From positions 1 to 6,047 of the forward strand of contig DAOVMU010000099.1 in the NCBI GenBank assembly GCA_030630585.1: DNA of 6,047 nucleotides. Reading direction: 5' to 3'. Position numbers and translations under genes: made by a program. Positions 4,700 to 6,047 of this stretch are shown piece by piece. The notes under the pieces were generated by a model. It was not told where the DNA came from and ran no database searches. It saw only the letters and a program-made list of their open reading frames with translations. The DNA is from Candidatus Bathyarchaeota archaeon (lineage in GTDB: Archaea; Thermoproteota; Bathyarchaeia; Bathyarchaeales; Bathycorpusculaceae). The first letter of the stretch is position 1; every line of letters begins with the position of its first letter.

Positions 4700-5587
4700 G
4701 TGAGAAGGATATGCCGAGAAGCCGACTTGTCATCGCCCAGGTTCTACAGACTCTTCGGAAGCTTGGAAAGTCTTGTTGAAAGAGCAGGCTTGAAACTTGA
4801 CAGCGAAACGAAGCAGAGAATTAGAAGTACACGGAAGGCAAGCAGGAAACACTCAAGAAAGAAGAAGCGCACTCCGAAACAGGATTCAACTCCGATTGTG
4901 ACCGTTGAAAGTGAAAGTACAGAACAGTCAGCCACGTCCATTTTCGAGGAACTCCAAGAGAACCTTGAGACTGAAGAGGAAGCACGTCAATCCCGGCTGG
5001 AAAACATCGGAAGGTTCGCCGGACAAATTGAAATGTTGGCTCTAAACGACAACCCCGAAATAAGCCAACCCGTCCTGGACGCCTTGTACAATGTAGTGCC
5101 AACAATCCTACAGAAGAAACACAACGTCACCATGTCAATTAAAGACTTGATTCAAGCCAACCAGCTTCTACATCAAGTTCAGCAAAAGGAGAAAAGGTTG
5201 CGTGAGAAGGAATTCCAGCTAGGTGGCTTGGCTGAGAAGTTGGAAGTTGAGAAGCAGCAGATTCAAAGCGAATGGGAAAGCATTAAGCAAGAGCGAAAAA
5301 ACGATCCTGAGAAGGCGTCTCTTCAAAAGCATGTTGATGAGTTAGAGGGGAGAGAGAAGGTGCTGACAGATCGGCTGGCTGAAACGTATGCAAACAACAA
5401 AAACTTCAGGTTAGTCGTCAACAGTTTCCTAGCGGCTATTTGTTATTGTGACGCTTGCGGAGCACGTTTTCGCCGTAACATGACTCCGTATAAACAGGTT
5501 TTGGAGTGGCTGTACAATGGTCAATGGATGCTCTTAACCTTCGAAACCCTAGATCCCTCTAGGCTCGTGAGCCGAAAACCTTCATAG
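4700..5587 (+). CDS. Helix-turn-helix coiled-coil protein with C-terminal cysteine cluster
   Basis: Not a family I can name. Using GTG 4700 the product has 295 residues. Residues 1-30 resemble the second and third helices of a TetR-type DNA-binding domain (RRICREADLSSPRFYRLFG, then SLESLV); the first helix is encoded upstream, before any normal start. AGGTGA at 4684-4689, 10 bases before GTG 4700, supports this start, but that site may be chance because it lies in sequence that also looks coding. Residues 36-60 are very basic (RKASRKHSRKKKR), 65-105 acidic, and about 155-232 form a long charged coiled coil (QQKEKRLREKEFQL, then EKQQIQSEWESIK). Near the end is a CxCxxC cluster (C248, C250, C253) followed by RFRRN. 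There is no ligand-binding domain, so it is not an ordinary TetR repressor. The operators around its promoter suggest autoregulation; a role in element replication or partition is also possible. Confidence 0.75.
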   Translation: MRRICREADLSSPRFYRLFGSLESLVERAGLKLDSETKQRIRSTRKASRKHSRKKKRTPKQDSTPIVTVESESTEQSATSIFEELQENLETEEEARQSRLENIGRFAGQIEMLALNDNPEISQPVLDALYNVVPTILQKKHNVTMSIKDLIQANQLLHQVQQKEKRLREKEFQLGGLAEKLEVEKQQIQSEWESIKQERKNDPEKASLQKHVDELEGREKVLTDRLAETYANNKNFRLVVNSFLAAICYCDACGARFRRNMTPYKQVLEWLYNGQWMLLTFETLDPSRLVSRKPS

Positions 5588-5603
5588 AGTACAGTTAACC
5601 GCG

Positions 5604-5870
5604 TTGCAGAGGGCTGAATGGTATAGGCGTTACAAAGATGATCTTTGGAAAGAACTTCCAGAAGTCAACGATAGAAGCATAATTGAGGGAATAACCGAGT
5701 CTGTTGAAAAATTGCCTGGAACAAAGCCCGCCGTGAAAACCGTGTGGAAATACCTTGAAATTGACCGTAAAATCGGAAAAGAAGCCAAAAGAATTTCTCT
5801 ACCAAGATCATCGGAAAAAGCTTCTTTACTGAAAATAAGCCATAAAACATGGCGACCGGGCGCCGGCTAA
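5604..5870 (+). CDS. Hypothetical protein, start unclear, possibly a 3' fragment
   Basis: Unrecognised 88-residue frame, from TTG 5604, which has no Shine-Dalgarno site before it. The same frame is already open from 5571, overlapping the end of the previous gene, and contains no ATG or GTG start in that stretch; it would read on from the previous gene by a +1 shift between 5571 and 5587. The product is charged and probably helical: residues 5-20 are rich in W, Y, R, K and D, and IIEGITESVEKLPGTKPAV near 26-44 has the look of a helix then a turn as in winged-helix proteins, which is only an impression. Codon use (AAA, GAA, CTT) resembles neighbouring archaeal genes. It could be the displaced C-terminal part of the coiled-coil protein, a small separate gene, or non-coding. 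Confidence 0.4.
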   Translation: MQRAEWYRRYKDDLWKELPEVNDRSIIEGITESVEKLPGTKPAVKTVWKYLEIDRKIGKEAKRISLPRSSEKASLLKISHKTWRPGAG

Positions 5871-5890
5871 AAGAGTCGGAATTAAGAAAC

Positions 5891-5931
5891 AGAAGGCAGC
5901 TCGGGCGTCCTTCTTATTCCTCCTTTCATTG
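5891..5931 (+). terminator. Possible transcription terminator
   Basis: AGAAGG (5891-5896) and CCTTCT (5909-5914) can pair as a 6-base stem around a 12-base loop, followed by the pyrimidine-rich tract TATTCCTCCTTTCATT. Archaeal termination depends mainly on T-rich tracts, and this one is broken by C residues, so support is weak. It lies 20 bases after the last open frame, the expected place. The rest of the window (to 6047) shows no gene I can support. Confidence 0.25.
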
Positions 5932-6047
5932 GTGAAAACAGAGTATGTTGAGGCTCCAAGTTTTCTCTGCTTCTAAAATTTGATTGCTCGCGCAACAAAA
6001 TGGCCCAAAAAATATGTCGCCAAAGCAAGAATTTTAAAAAGAAATAA

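Larger units (their letters stand above)
2976..6047 (+). mobile_element. Probable integrated element, left part (right end not seen)
   Basis: Immediately after spt4 the content changes from conserved operon genes to an integrase with its own promoter, a small cysteine protein of different base composition, a palindrome-rich control region, a DNA-binding coiled-coil protein and a poorly defined frame. This is the usual appearance of one end of an integrated virus or plasmid. No flanking direct repeat was found by eye between the spt4 3' end and the last 200 bases, so the element is probably cut by the window end. The left border is placed at the spt4 stop for convenience; if the 3' end of spt4 is the attachment site, the border lies within the gene. 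Whether it is active or decayed cannot be told. Confidence 0.5.

Noticed and set aside
5977..6047. Open frame to the window end (from TTG 5980, basic product beginning MIARATKWPKK) and a 15-codon frame from ATG 6000
   Set aside because: No Shine-Dalgarno site, no recognisable similarity, and too little sequence to tell a truncated gene from chance.

Overview
The window reads as archaeal chromosome. It carries a compact run of five information-processing genes whose products exist only in archaeal or archaeal/eukaryotic form: ribosomal protein S6e, the gamma subunit of initiation factor aIF2, an Fcf1/Utp23-like PIN protein, RNA polymerase subunit E' (Rpo7) and Spt4/E''. Archaeal Shine-Dalgarno sites (GGAGG, AGGTG), TTG/GTG/ATG starts and TATA-type promoters fit this. 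The lineage cannot be fixed from the sequence alone; the moderately AT-rich composition and the integrase type are compatible with a Thermoproteota/Bathyarchaeia-like or related archaeon, which is a guess.

Layout: 16-2975 is the housekeeping operon, all on the + strand. Only the gap between rps6e and the aIF2-gamma gene (62 nt) is long enough for a second promoter. From the aIF2-gamma gene to spt4, genes abut or overlap by a few bases. In many archaea this run continues into rps24e and rps27ae; here it stops at an intact spt4.

From about 2976 to at least 5870 the content is accessory and looks like the left part of an integrated element: a 395-residue tyrosine recombinase with its own promoter and a coiled-coil tail, an overlapping small four-cysteine protein of clearly higher GC, a ~140-nt regulatory region full of palindromes, a gene for a protein with a TetR-like helix-turn-helix followed by a basic stretch, a long coiled coil and a cysteine cluster, and a downstream open frame without a good start. 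No second attachment site, tRNA gene, CRISPR array or recognisable insertion sequence is visible, so the far end of the element probably lies outside the window. The last ~175 bases hold a weak hairpin with a pyrimidine-rich tail and no gene I can support.

How the accessory genes may work together (inference): the helix-turn-helix protein is a good candidate to bind the CGTAACGC/GCGTTACG sites that flank its own TATA box. The core of the same motif (CGTTAC) abuts the TATA box of the integrase, suggesting one regulator controls both maintenance and integration genes. Two places in this part of the window (4636 and about 5571-5587) look as if a +1 shift joins adjoining frames; they may be decay, base-call errors or real recoding.
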